Shown one piece after another: positions 56,193-64,000 of a stretch of DNA of 64,000 bases. The notes below the pieces were generated by a model, which saw only the letters and a list, made by a program, of their open reading frames with translations, was not told the origin of the DNA and made no database searches. The position numbers and the translations under genes were made by a program. Each line of letters opens with the position of its first letter. Positions within the stretch are counted from its first letter, which is position 1. Source of the stretch: Pleomorphomonas sp. PLEO (lineage in GTDB: Bacteria; Pseudomonadota; Alphaproteobacteria; Rhizobiales; Pleomorphomonadaceae); the NCBI RefSeq assembly GCF_041320595.1, contig NZ_CP166625.1, forward strand, positions 434,001-498,000, read 5' to 3'.

Positions 56193-57179
56193 ATGGTCGG
56201 CAAAAAGCCTTTGGTGGTGGTGACGCGCAAGCTGCCCGACGTCGTCGAGGCGCGCATGGGCGAGCTGTTCAACGTCCGCCTCAATCCGACCGATCGACCG
56301 ATGACCCAGGCCGAACTGGTCGAGGCGAGCCGAATCGCCGACGTGCTGGTGCCGACCGTTACCGATCGCGTCGATAGCGGCGTCATCGGGCAGGCCGGCC
56401 AGGGCTTGAAGCTGATTGCCAATTTCGGCAATGGCGTCGACAACATCGACGTGATCAAGGCGACAGAGCGCGGCATTGCCGTGACCAACACACCCGGCGT
56501 GCTCACCGAGGACACCGCCGACATGACCATGGCGCTGATCCTCGCCGTGCCGCGTCACATGGCCGATGGCATGCGAGCGCTTCAGGCTGGCGAATGGCAG
56601 GGCTGGTCGCCCACCGGCATGCTCGGTAACCGTCTGCGGGGCAAGAAGCTCGGTATCGTCGGCATGGGGCGCATCGGTCAGGCCGTCGCTCGCCGCGCCG
56701 AAGCCTTCGGCCTGTCGGTCTTCTACCACAACCGCCATCGCCTGCCGCCGGAGATCGAGGACAAGCTCGCAGCCACCTGGTGCGAAAGCCTCGACCAAAT
56801 GCTGAATCGCATGGACATCGTGACCGTCCATTGCCCGCACACGCCGGCGACCTACCATCTTCTGTCGGCGCGTCGACTGAAGCTGATGCGCTCGGATGCC
56901 TATCTCATCAACACCGCTCGTGGCGAGATCGTCGACGAGGCGGCCCTGACGCGCATGCTGATCGCTGGCGAGCTGGCTGGCGCCGGCCTCGACGTCTACG
57001 AGCAGGAGCCGGCGATCAGTCCGAAGCTCGTCAAATGCGGTCGTGCGCTGCTGCTGCCCCACATGGGTTCGGCTACCATCGAGAGCCGCATCGAGATGGG
57101 GGAAAAGGTGATCGTCAACATCCGCGCCTTCATGGACGAGCATCACCTGCCCGACCGCGTGTTGCCGTCGATGTTGTGA
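56193..57179 (+). CDS. D-isomer-specific 2-hydroxyacid dehydrogenase
   Basis: A 328-residue NAD(P)-dependent dehydrogenase of the D-2-hydroxyacid family. The Rossmann motif GIVGMGRIGQAVARRAEAFG lies mid-sequence; catalytic Arg, Glu and His are in NTARGEIVDEAAL, GLDVYEQEP and LPHMGSATIESR. Typical substrates are glyoxylate, hydroxypyruvate or D-glycerate, and the sequence resembles glyoxylate/hydroxypyruvate reductases; I cannot choose. GGAAGGACG lies in front of the ATG at 56193. It is divergent from the SH3 gene; the gap has a near-match CtrA site (TTAA-N7-TCAA at 56053-56067). Confidence 0.88.
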   Translation: MVGKKPLVVVTRKLPDVVEARMGELFNVRLNPTDRPMTQAELVEASRIADVLVPTVTDRVDSGVIGQAGQGLKLIANFGNGVDNIDVIKATERGIAVTNTPGVLTEDTADMTMALILAVPRHMADGMRALQAGEWQGWSPTGMLGNRLRGKKLGIVGMGRIGQAVARRAEAFGLSVFYHNRHRLPPEIEDKLAATWCESLDQMLNRMDIVTVHCPHTPATYHLLSARRLKLMRSDAYLINTARGEIVDEAALTRMLIAGELAGAGLDVYEQEPAISPKLVKCGRALLLPHMGSATIESRIEMGEKVIVNIRAFMDEHHLPDRVLPSML

Positions 57180-57199
57180 GACTTTTGCCTCAGGTACCG

Positions 57200-57219
57200 G
57201 AAGCCGCTGACGCGGCTTC
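57200..57219. terminator. Hairpin between converging genes
   Basis: GAAGCCGC (57200-57207) and GCGGCTTC (57212-57219) form a perfect 8-bp stem over a 4-base loop in the 53-bp gap between the dehydrogenase and the adenosine kinase gene. There is no T-run on either side, so it is a weak or Rho-assisted terminator at best. Confidence 0.4.
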
Positions 57220-57232
57220 AACTTCATTGAAT

Positions 57233-58237
57233 TCAGACCGGCAATTTCAGACCATTGTCGCGAGCAAGCTGGGCAAGACTGACGGCCGGGCGTGGACCGA
57301 TATGGCCGACGCACTCGCTACCAGCAAGGCAACCCAACCGGGTCGCTTCGACGAGTGGCAGGTTGCGGGAACGCGCGTAGAGGAAGCCGGCGGCGAATTG
57401 ATCGCCGGCACCGGTCATATCCACCAACTCATCCACCTGCGACGCAGGCGCCGACACCAACTCATCGCCGTCGAAGGCCAGCGCGCCGTCGGCACCCAGC
57501 GTCACCGCCGCTGCCTTGCAGTCGCGCCGGAGGCAGGCGACCGCGGTATCAAGGTCATGCGTTTCGTAAAGCGCCTTGGCCTCTTCCTTATTGGCGAAGA
57601 CGAGATCCACGGTGCCAGAACGCATCAGCTCGAGGAATTCGGCGCGAAAACGATCGACACAGAAGCTGTCCGACAAGCTGATGGAGGCAAGACGGCCATG
57701 AGCATGCGCAATGGCCGCCGCCTTGCGGAAGGCCTTCTTGGCTTCCGGCGGATCCCACAGGAAGCCCTCGAGATAGGTATAGCGGGCAGCGGCCACTATC
57801 TTTTCTTCGATGTCATCGACGGTGAGATGATGACACGCGCCGAGATAGGTGTTCATGGTCCGCTCACTGTCGGGCGTGATCAAAATCATGCAGCGAGCAG
57901 TGGGGGCGCCGTCAAAAAGCGGCCGCGTCTCGAAATGCACGCCCTGCGAGCGGATATCGTGGGTGAAAACTTCGCCGAAGGCGTCGGTCGCCACCTTGCC
58001 GATATAGGCGGCGCGCCCACCGAAGGAGGCAACGCCGGCCGCCGTGTTGGCCGCCGAGCCGCCGGACGCCTCGACCGCAGGGCCCATCATGTCGTAGATA
58101 CGCTCGGCCTCCTCAGCGTCGATCAACCGCATCATGCTTTTGGTGACACCAAGCCTCACCAACATGTCTTCTTCAGCGGGAGAGAGAATGTCGACGATGG
58201 CATTGCCGATAGTCAGCACATCGAAGTCGAGGCTCAT
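57233..58237 (-). CDS. Adenosine kinase (PfkB family)
   Basis: A 334-residue PfkB-family kinase. It starts MSLDFDVLTIGNAIVDILSP; ASGGSAANTAAGVASFGGRA is the first PfkB signature and DMTGAGDQFAAGFLYA the second, with the catalytic Asp. Alphaproteobacterial proteins of this type phosphorylate adenosine or related nucleosides, salvaging them to AMP. The ATG at 58237 has AAGGAG about eleven bases upstream. It is divergent from the EI24-like gene with 116 bp between. Confidence 0.85.
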   Translation of the reverse strand: MSLDFDVLTIGNAIVDILSPAEEDMLVRLGVTKSMMRLIDAEEAERIYDMMGPAVEASGGSAANTAAGVASFGGRAAYIGKVATDAFGEVFTHDIRSQGVHFETRPLFDGAPTARCMILITPDSERTMNTYLGACHHLTVDDIEEKIVAAARYTYLEGFLWDPPEAKKAFRKAAAIAHAHGRLASISLSDSFCVDRFRAEFLELMRSGTVDLVFANKEEAKALYETHDLDTAVACLRRDCKAAAVTLGADGALAFDGDELVSAPASQVDELVDMTGAGDQFAAGFLYARSRNLPLVEATRLGCLAGSECVGHIGPRPAVSLAQLARDNGLKLPV

Positions 58238-58353
58238 CTGAAAAAGTCTCCTTGGTCCTGCGTCGACGCGGACAGCTCTTCCATTTGGCGTAGACCATTC
58301 CCAACTGACCGACAAGCCGCGCCAATACGGCATTTGAAGGAGAAATTCGCAGA

Positions 58354-59022
58354 ATGTTGAATGCCGTCTTGTTCGCCCTGCGCGACATACCTACACCGCC
58401 CTTCCGGGCCGTGCTTTTGAAGTCCATTGGCTTAACGCTCGCATTGCTCGCCGTGGTCTGGATCGGTACCTTCGCGGCGGCCGAACACTTTGCAACAGCA
58501 CTGCCGGAAGACTGGCGGACAGCAGTCGATTGGCTGGTTGGCCTTGTTCTGTTCGTCGGCCTCGGGTTTCTGGTCGCTCCGGTGGCGGCACTGTTCGCCG
58601 GTCTTTACGCCGACGAGGTGGCGGAAGTCGTAGAACGGACGCGCTATCCTGCCGACCGGCCGGGCGTATCGCAGCCGCTGATGACCAGCCTCATCTTGGC
58701 GTTACGGTTTACCGCCTTGGTGGTGCTGGTCAACATCGCGATGCTGCCGCTGCTCTTCCTGCCAGGCCTCAACGTACCCGTCTTCCTGGTCGTTAATGCC
58801 TATCTGCTGGGAAGAGAATATTTCGAACAGGTCGCGATGCGCTTTCGCTCGCCGGAGGCAGCGCGCGCGCTCCGAGGCGTCCATTCCGGCAAGGTTATGC
58901 TGGGCGGCCTTTCAATAGCGCTGCTGCTTGCCATACCCATCGTTAATATCCTGACGCCCCTCTACGCCACGGCGCTCATGGTGCACATCGTGAAGCTTGC
59001 CGAGCGACAGGAACGGGTTTGA
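58354..59022 (+). CDS. EI24/CysZ-like inner-membrane protein
   Basis: A 222-residue membrane protein with about four hydrophobic segments (near 22-43, 62-88, 115-140 and 186-208). The N-terminus, MLNAVLFALRDIPTPPFRAV, and PVFLVVNAYLLGREYFEQVA with a conserved GREYFE motif belong to the EI24/CysZ superfamily, which includes the sulfate transporter CysZ. Sulfate uptake is one possible role but has no support from neighbours. GAAGGAG precedes the ATG at 58354. Confidence 0.78.
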   Translation: MLNAVLFALRDIPTPPFRAVLLKSIGLTLALLAVVWIGTFAAAEHFATALPEDWRTAVDWLVGLVLFVGLGFLVAPVAALFAGLYADEVAEVVERTRYPADRPGVSQPLMTSLILALRFTALVVLVNIAMLPLLFLPGLNVPVFLVVNAYLLGREYFEQVAMRFRSPEAARALRGVHSGKVMLGGLSIALLLAIPIVNILTPLYATALMVHIVKLAERQERV

Positions 59023-59033
59023 TCATCCCGTCA

Positions 59034-60356
59034 TCAGGTTGGCGGTGTGCCGTTGTCGGCCAGCACTTCACCGGCGAGATAAAGCGAGCCGCAGATCAGG
59101 ATGCGCGGGGCTGGTCCCGACCACGTTTCGCGGAGATGGGAAAGGGCGGCGGTAACCCCGCTGGTCGCCATGGCTGTAACGCCAGCCCCGCGCGCCTCGG
59201 CGGCAAGCGCCTGGGGGTCGCGCGCCGAGTCCGATCCACGGATAGGCACCGTATAAACGCGGCGAGCAAGGCCGGCGAAAGCCTCGAAGAAGCCAGCCGG
59301 ATCCTTGGTCACGAGCATGCCGGCAACGAGCACCAGCGGCCGGGCAACGCGCTCCTCGAGATCTGCCATTGCCGAAGCGATCACCTCGCCGGCGCCGGGA
59401 TTGTGTCCACCGTCGAGCCAGATCTCCGAGCCTTCCGGGGCGGCGTCGACAATGGCGCCGGTGGTCAGTCGTTGCAGTCGCGCCGGCCACTCCACGCGTT
59501 CCATGCCGCGCTCGAAGGCATCATGCCCCACTCGAAAGCCGGCCGCCCGCACAGCGGCAATGGCCGCACCGGCGTTGGCGATCTGGTGACGGCCGGGAAG
59601 GCGCGGCCGCGGCAAATCGAGCAGACCGTCGACATCCTGGAACACCAGGCGACCGTGCTCTTCGAAGGCCGTCCACTCCTGACCGCCGATCATCATCGAA
59701 CCGGCGCGAACTTCCGAGGCCACACGTTCGATCACGGCGACGACACCGTCCGGATTGGGCGACAACACCACCGGCGCGCCGGCTTTGATGATGCCGGCCT
59801 TCTCGAAGGCGATCTTCTCGACTGTGTCTCCGAGATGGGCCTGATGATCCAGCGAAATCGAGGTGATGATCGAGACTGCCGGATGATCGACGACGTTGGT
59901 GGAATCGAACCGGCCACCAAGGCCAACCTCCAGCAACAAAGCGTCGGCCGGCCGCTCGGCGAACAGAAGAAAACCAGCTGCGGTGAGCAACTCGAACAAA
60001 GTAATTGCCTCGTCGCCGTTGGCTTTCTCTGTGCGGGAAAGCGCATCAGCCAGGGCATCGTCACCGACGAAGCTCGAGGCGCCGGAACTATCGGCGAGGC
60101 GGAAACGCTCGTTGTAGCGAACGAGATGCGGCGATGTGTCGGCGTGCACCCGTAGCCCGTCGGCTTCCAGGATCGCCCGAAGAAAGGCCACAGTCGATCC
60201 CTTACCGTTGGTGCCGGCGACGTGGAAGACGGGCGGCAGACGGCGTTCGGGGTTGCCGAGCGCGTCGAGCAGGCGGCGGATACGGCCGAGCGAAAGATCA
60301 AAGCCCTTCGGCCAACGCGCGCCAAGGCGGTCGATGATGTCGAGCGGCGTTTCCAT
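59034..60356 (-). CDS. folC: Folylpolyglutamate synthase / dihydrofolate synthase
   Basis: A 440-residue bifunctional ligase that forms dihydrofolate and adds glutamate residues. The P-loop is in VFHVAGTNGKGSTVAFLRAI (residues 43-62), with HLVRYNERF, GLGGRFDSTN and SLDHQAHLGDTVEKIAFEKA (DHxxxLG motif) following and the C-terminal domain with WLDGGHNPGAGEV. Length matches E. coli FolC (422). It is downstream of accD on the same strand, a pairing common in proteobacteria. Confidence 0.93.
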   Translation of the reverse strand: METPLDIIDRLGARWPKGFDLSLGRIRRLLDALGNPERRLPPVFHVAGTNGKGSTVAFLRAILEADGLRVHADTSPHLVRYNERFRLADSSGASSFVGDDALADALSRTEKANGDEAITLFELLTAAGFLLFAERPADALLLEVGLGGRFDSTNVVDHPAVSIITSISLDHQAHLGDTVEKIAFEKAGIIKAGAPVVLSPNPDGVVAVIERVASEVRAGSMMIGGQEWTAFEEHGRLVFQDVDGLLDLPRPRLPGRHQIANAGAAIAAVRAAGFRVGHDAFERGMERVEWPARLQRLTTGAIVDAAPEGSEIWLDGGHNPGAGEVIASAMADLEERVARPLVLVAGMLVTKDPAGFFEAFAGLARRVYTVPIRGSDSARDPQALAAEARGAGVTAMATSGVTAALSHLRETWSGPAPRILICGSLYLAGEVLADNGTPPT

Positions 60357-60394
60357 GGCAGACGTCCGGCTGCGGGCAAGGCGCCCAAATGGAA

Positions 60395-60417
60395 CGCGCC
60401 GCCGTAATGGCGGCGCG
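60395..60417 (-). repeat. Hairpin between accD and folC
   Basis: CGCGCCGCC and GGCGGCGCG (60395-60403 and 60409-60417) form a 9-bp perfect stem over a 5-base loop in the 90-bp gap. No T-run follows on the minus strand, so it is more likely a processing or stability hairpin than a terminator of accD. Confidence 0.45.
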
Positions 60418-60446
60418 GGGGATCGTGATATCGACGTCGTCGCCCG

Positions 60447-61322
60447 TCAGGCCGAAATGAGCGCCGTACCCTTGGAATGGGTGAGCAGGCGGACGAAGCG
60501 GCCGATAGTGGCGCGCATCTGATGGCGGTGTACCACAAGGTCGACCATGCCATGCTCGTGAAGATATTCGGCGCGCTGGAAGCCCTCCGGCAGCTTCTCA
60601 CGAATGGTCTGCTCGATGACGCGCGGGCCGGCAAAACCGATCAGCGCGCCCGGCTCGGCGATGTGAACGTCGCCCAACATGGCATAGGAGGCCGTGACAC
60701 CGCCAAGCGTCGGATTGGTGAGCACGACGATATAGGGCAGGCCCGCCTCCCGCAGCATCTCGACGGCCACCGTGGTGCGCGGCATCTGCATTAGCGACAG
60801 GATACCCTCCTGCATGCGGGCGCCGCCGGAAGCGGTGAACATGACGAAGGCAGCCGAACGGGCCACGGCCTCCTCGACACCACGGATGATCGCCTCACCG
60901 GCCGCGGTCCCGAGCGAGCCGCCCATGAAGTCGAAATCCTGCACGGCGGCAACCACGGCGTTACCCTCGACCCGACCAGCTCCGACCAATATGGCATCAT
61001 CGTTACCGGTCTTGGCGCGCGAATCGCGCAAGCGATCGACGTAGCGCTTCTCATCGCGGAACTTGAGAGGATCCTGCGTCACGCTCGGCGTCGGAATCGC
61101 CTCGTACTCGCCGCCATCGAACAGCTGCACGAAGCGTTCCTTCGGCGGCATGCGCATGTGATAGCCGGAGTTGGGGATCACCCACTGATTGGCTTCGAGG
61201 TCGCGATGGAAAACCATCTCGCCGGTCTCCGGGCACTTTACCCAAAGATTCTCGGGCACGTCGCGCTTGGCGGACCAGAGGGAGCGGATTTTCGGGCGGA
61301 CGACGTTGTTGATCCAGTTCAC
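60447..61322 (-). CDS. accD: Acetyl-CoA carboxylase carboxyltransferase subunit beta
   Basis: A 291-residue carboxyltransferase beta subunit that, with AccA, moves CO2 from biotin to acetyl-CoA, the committed step of fatty-acid synthesis. [20 protein letters not shown] and [20 protein letters not shown] (oxyanion-type glycines) match the crotonase fold. The zinc ribbon of E. coli AccD needs four cysteines; in this region only Cys30 ([15 protein letters not shown]) remains. The start is GTG at 61322, chosen because AccD proteins begin MNWI; its ribosome-binding site is weak. It is upstream of folC but not next to trpA. Confidence 0.92.
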   Translation of the reverse strand: MNWINNVVRPKIRSLWSAKRDVPENLWVKCPETGEMVFHRDLEANQWVIPNSGYHMRMPPKERFVQLFDGGEYEAIPTPSVTQDPLKFRDEKRYVDRLRDSRAKTGNDDAILVGAGRVEGNAVVAAVQDFDFMGGSLGTAAGEAIIRGVEEAVARSAAFVMFTASGGARMQEGILSLMQMPRTTVAVEMLREAGLPYIVVLTNPTLGGVTASYAMLGDVHIAEPGALIGFAGPRVIEQTIREKLPEGFQRAEYLHEHGMVDLVVHRHQMRATIGRFVRLLTHSKGTALISA

Positions 61323-61609
61323 GGGGAGTTTCGACCTTTGCTCGCGGAACGCCGGTCGGCCATGCCGTTTCCGGCGCGGAACCGGCCGCAGCCAAGCTTG
61401 AGGGCACCGCCGGTCCTTCGTCGGGCTCTCATAGCACAGCCTTCCCGAGGACCAAAGCCCTTCCAGTTTTCCGCCATGATCGCTAACAGGTCCTCGGCTT
61501 TGGCTTCCTCGCCGCGGCTTCTGCTTTCCGTTTCCCTTTCTGACTGGCAAGACATCGCTTTTCGATGATCGTCGATCGGGTTAGCCTTGGACCGCATAGG
61601 AGACACGCC

Positions 61610-62113
61610 ATGACGATGCCCATCATCGAACGTCGCCGCATTGAGGCGGAGATCGTCGGTCACCTCTTTCGCGAACTCACGACCCGCTTCGGCACAGGCC
61701 CGGCGCGCGAGGCCATCGATGCCGCCATCCGAAAGGCGGCGATCGCCCACGGCGAAAAATGCCGCGCTGAGCTTGGCCACATGCCGGATTTCACCGACTT
61801 CGAGGCCATCCTGCCCGCCTGGACGGCGGAAGATGCTCTGACGATCGAGGTGAGAGAGGTCGGACCTGACCGGTTCTCCTACGATGTCACCCGCTGCCGC
61901 TATGCCGAAACCTACAAGGAAATGGGGCTGGCCGAGATCGGCGCGCTGCTCTCGTGCAATCGCGATGCCGCCTTCTGCGAGGGTTACAATCCGGCCATGC
62001 GTCTTGATCGCACCGAGACGATCATGGAGGGCGGCCATCGCTGCGACTTCCGCTATCGCCTCGAAAAGGCGGGGGGACCGGCCCCCGTCACTGGAAAAGG
62101 TGAATCGGAGTGA
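61610..62113 (+). CDS. L-2-amino-thiazoline-4-carboxylic acid hydrolase family protein
   Basis: A 167-residue protein of the ATC hydrolase family (PF14196). CRYAETYKEMGLAEIGALLS, followed by CNRDAAFCEGYNP, and a C-terminal MRLDRTETIMEGGHRCDFRY are the family pattern of three to four conserved cysteines and acidic residues. The founding enzyme hydrolyses ATC in the Pseudomonas cysteine pathway; most family members have no shown substrate, so it could instead act on another thiazoline or amide. AGGAGACACGCC precedes the ATG at 61610. It is divergent from accD. Confidence 0.8.
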   Translation: MTMPIIERRRIEAEIVGHLFRELTTRFGTGPAREAIDAAIRKAAIAHGEKCRAELGHMPDFTDFEAILPAWTAEDALTIEVREVGPDRFSYDVTRCRYAETYKEMGLAEIGALLSCNRDAAFCEGYNPAMRLDRTETIMEGGHRCDFRYRLEKAGGPAPVTGKGESE

Positions 62114-62251
62114 TTTGCATCAAGGCGTTTACCTCGAAAACGACCGTTTGGTGAAATTGCCACCATCCGCCGCTGCTGGTCTTGCATCTGCCGGCCAAAT
62201 CGGTTGATGAAAGAGCTGTCAGAAACGAAAGTTACAAAAATGTCTGGTCAC

Positions 62252-62287
62252 AAAGGCCCTTGCCGGCCTTTGCCGGCATTGTTTTTT
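62252..62287 (+). terminator. Probable terminator, with an alternative overlapping hairpin
   Basis: GCCGGC (62262-62267) and GCCGGC (62272-62277) form a 6-bp stem followed by ATTGTTTTTT. An alternative stem AAAGGCC (62252-62258) / GGCCTTT (62265-62271) uses the same bases. It lies 139 bp after the ATC-hydrolase-family gene and 60 bp before the next gene's start. Confidence 0.5.
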
Positions 62288-62337
62288 GGCTTTGGATCGC
62301 CCGACCGATGTCACACGGGCGGCGCGGAAAGAGTTCG

Positions 62338-63474
62338 ATGAAAGTCGGGGTTCGCGATATCGCCAGGGAAGCGGGCGTTGCCGTCAGCACCGTGTCGCAT
62401 GTCCTCAATGGAACCGCCTCGATCAGCCGCGAGGTGCGCGACCGCGTGCTGGCCGTCGCCCGCGAGCTTGGCTATCTCGACCAACGGCGGGCCAAGGCGA
62501 CCATCGCGACCATGGAGCGCGTGGTGGTGGCCTTCGACAGTGGGTTCATGATGTCGGGGGATGCTGCCTTCCGCAACCGAGCTCTTTACCAAGGCTTTGA
62601 GAAGGAATGCGAGCGCCGGTCGCTGAAGATCGCCACATCCGTTTCCGACGGTAATGGCATCGACGTTCATGACATTGAAAAGATCGCCAGAGCCGAAAAG
62701 GCCAGTGGTGTCGTCGTGATGAGCAGCAGTGGTAGGCTCGACCTCAGCGAACTCGTCAAGACCGGTCTGTCGCTGGTCATTATGAATGGTGAGGAACAAT
62801 TGCGCCGAGCCGACGCCGTGGTGCCAGCCAATGCTTTTGCTGCCAGCATGGCGGTGCGGCATCTCGTCGCGGCGGGACATAACCGCATGCTGGTGCTGGG
62901 CACGGCCGGCCGCGACCATCTGACAATCCGGCGCGCCGGATTCGTCGAAACGATCGATATTCTGGGCCTCACCGCGGCGGAGGCAATTATCGCAGGTGAA
63001 GATGGAGTTGAGGCAGGCGAGGCGGCGGTTGCGTCGCGACTCCGTGAATCTATTGGCCTCGATGGTGCGACGGCTATTTTCTGCCTCTCCGACCCGTTGG
63101 CCGAGGGCGCGTTAAAGGCGCTATTGGCAGCCGGCCTCAAGGTACCGGACGACGTGTCGGTGATCGGCTGCGACGGCATCCGGGAGATGCGGCCCACCGA
63201 TCTGGCAACGATCAATGTCGGCTATGAACACCTCGCCAAGTCGGCCCTGGCGATTATGGAATCGCGGCTGATGATTCCAAAGCCGGTGCGGTCCTGCATC
63301 CTGGTGGAGTTTGGCGCCGAATTGATCACCGGCGCCACCGTCGGGCCGCCGCCTGGCCAGCTTCTGTCAGATCGGGGTGGCGGCGCGGCGCGGACGCGCG
63401 GCAGAAGATATCGTCGTGGCAGCATCGGCGGGGGAGGGCCGCATGCGCGTCTCGTTTCTGATCGATTCCACTGA
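62338..63474 (+). CDS. LacI-family transcriptional regulator
   Basis: A 378-residue regulator. The N-terminal helix-turn-helix GVRDIAREAGVAVSTVSHVL and the hinge are LacI-like; a ligand-binding core follows with GVVVMSSSGRLDLSELVKTG and GCDGIREMRPTDLATINVGY. The ATG at 62338 has GGAAAGAGTTCG in front. The last 30 residues are Gly/Arg-rich (GGGAARTRGRRYRRGSIGGG) and run 32 bp into the next reading frame; this tail is unlike LacI proteins and could be read-through of a shifted stop. The regulated genes are unclear; the partial gene to its right is the candidate. Confidence 0.85.
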   Translation: MKVGVRDIAREAGVAVSTVSHVLNGTASISREVRDRVLAVARELGYLDQRRAKATIATMERVVVAFDSGFMMSGDAAFRNRALYQGFEKECERRSLKIATSVSDGNGIDVHDIEKIARAEKASGVVVMSSSGRLDLSELVKTGLSLVIMNGEEQLRRADAVVPANAFAASMAVRHLVAAGHNRMLVLGTAGRDHLTIRRAGFVETIDILGLTAAEAIIAGEDGVEAGEAAVASRLRESIGLDGATAIFCLSDPLAEGALKALLAAGLKVPDDVSVIGCDGIREMRPTDLATINVGYEHLAKSALAIMESRLMIPKPVRSCILVEFGAELITGATVGPPPGQLLSDRGGGAARTRGRRYRRGSIGGGGPHARLVSDRFH

Positions 63475-64000
63475 TTTCCGGCGCTGGCAAGCTAAGGCTA
63501 TCGCCGACGTTCTGACTGCCTCGGGTGCCAGTGGCGCGATTGCCATGGTGGCCGGCCCCCCGCCGGCTGGCCTTCTCGATCTTTGCCTTGCCTTCGAGGC
63601 CCTCGCCTTCCGGCGACCGCGCAGTGGACCGCTTGACCGGTTGTCGCTCTCCGCACTCAACCTGCCAATCGGCACCGCGGATGCTGATATCGTCATAGAT
63701 CTGGCGGCCTCGGCGGAGACCACCGGCGACCGACTGCTGATTACCGTGGGTGGATTCGGCGTTGCCGCCGGCGCCGCGAACGCCATCATGGCCGGTGAGG
63801 AACCGTTCATTGATCTGATCGCCGTCGTGAATGGTGAACAACGCCTGGCCGGCCGTTGGCACGTCGCTGTCGAGGACCGGCGGCAGCTCGGCTCAGGCAT
63901 GACGATCGCCGCCGGTCGAGCCATCGAGATGTTGACGTTGGCCGCCGGTCGGCTGGCAGCTGGCGCCACGCTCGGTAGCCTGACGTTGCCGCGCGTCGAA
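63443..64000 (+). CDS. Unidentified protein, partial (formyltransferase-like guess)
   Basis: The first 186 codons of a gene that leaves the window at its right edge. It begins MRVSFLIDSTDFRRWQAKAI at the ATG at 63443, with GGGGGAGGGCCGC in front, and overlaps the LacI gene by 32 bp. Later segments are LAASAETTGDRLLITVGGFG and GRWHVAVEDRRQLGSGMTIA. The opening resembles proteins annotated as formyltransferase-like or glycosyltransferase-like that begin with a VxFLIDS strand and a RWQ motif, but I have no decisive motif, and I cannot name the family. The overlap suggests it is co-expressed with the regulator. Confidence 0.5.
   Translation, partial: MRVSFLIDSTDFRRWQAKAIADVLTASGASGAIAMVAGPPPAGLLDLCLAFEALAFRRPRSGPLDRLSLSALNLPIGTADADIVIDLAASAETTGDRLLITVGGFGVAAGAANAIMAGEEPFIDLIAVVNGEQRLAGRWHVAVEDRRQLGSGMTIAAGRAIEMLTLAAGRLAAGATLGSLTLPRVE

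Overview
The window is GC-rich bacterial DNA with short intergenic gaps. It looks like a member of the Alphaproteobacteria, most likely Hyphomicrobiales (Rhizobiales). The markers are a GcrA cell-cycle regulator, a CtrA-type box and GANTC (CcrM) motifs, a TIGR02300/FYDLN-acid gene beside tRNA-Ala, the blocks aroA-cmk-rpsA, sppA-ihfB-lapA and argD-argF-hslO, a short (about 96 nt) SRP RNA beside dnaX, and AccD and DnaX without their zinc-ribbon cysteines. The genus cannot be fixed from this stretch; no phage, insertion sequence or CRISPR array was seen.

Layout. 1-10.6 kb: sugar and carbon metabolism (partial GlcNAc-kinase-like gene, gabD, an RluA-type pseudouridine synthase, an orphan TadG-like membrane protein, a FucU/RbsD mutarotase plus ribokinase, xylulokinase and a GH3 glycosidase). 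10.6-18.3 kb: a REC-HD-GYP protein and a hybrid kinase, kdsA, galE, a degenerate receiver/kinase-fold protein under a CtrA box, and rnk. 18.6-27.5 kb: dnaX-ybaB-recR with the SRP RNA, then yejABEF. 27.5-39.9 kb: a DUF1284 gene, gcrA, argD-argF-hslO, a NUDIX gene, aroA-cmk-rpsA-[candidate sRNA]-sppA-ihfB-lapA, the TIGR02300 gene and tRNA-Ala(GGC). 40.1-47.8 kb: a saccharide-uptake locus (ABC transporter, cytoplasmic heparinase-like lyase, divergent LacI regulator). 48-61.3 kb: trpFBA, an LpoA-like lipoprotein, rsmI, a LysE exporter, yraN, gshB, an SH3 protein, a D-2-hydroxyacid dehydrogenase, adenosine kinase, an EI24 membrane protein, folC and accD. 61.6-64 kb: an ATC-hydrolase-family gene, a second LacI regulator and an unidentified partial gene.

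How it fits together. Most genes are housekeeping. The less ordinary signals are between genes: seven GAGTC (CcrM) sites in 86 bp; a CtrA half-site pair with a GANTC site in its spacer, upstream of a receiver protein whose phospho-acceptor Asp is Glu; two candidate small RNAs (about 34.55-34.68 kb and near 10.6 kb, both minus strand); a very strong terminator hairpin just after the apparent argD promoter; and interlocked inverted repeats before the HD-GYP gene. trpFBA and accD-folC, which I recall as contiguous in many relatives, are separated here by about 8.3 kb.
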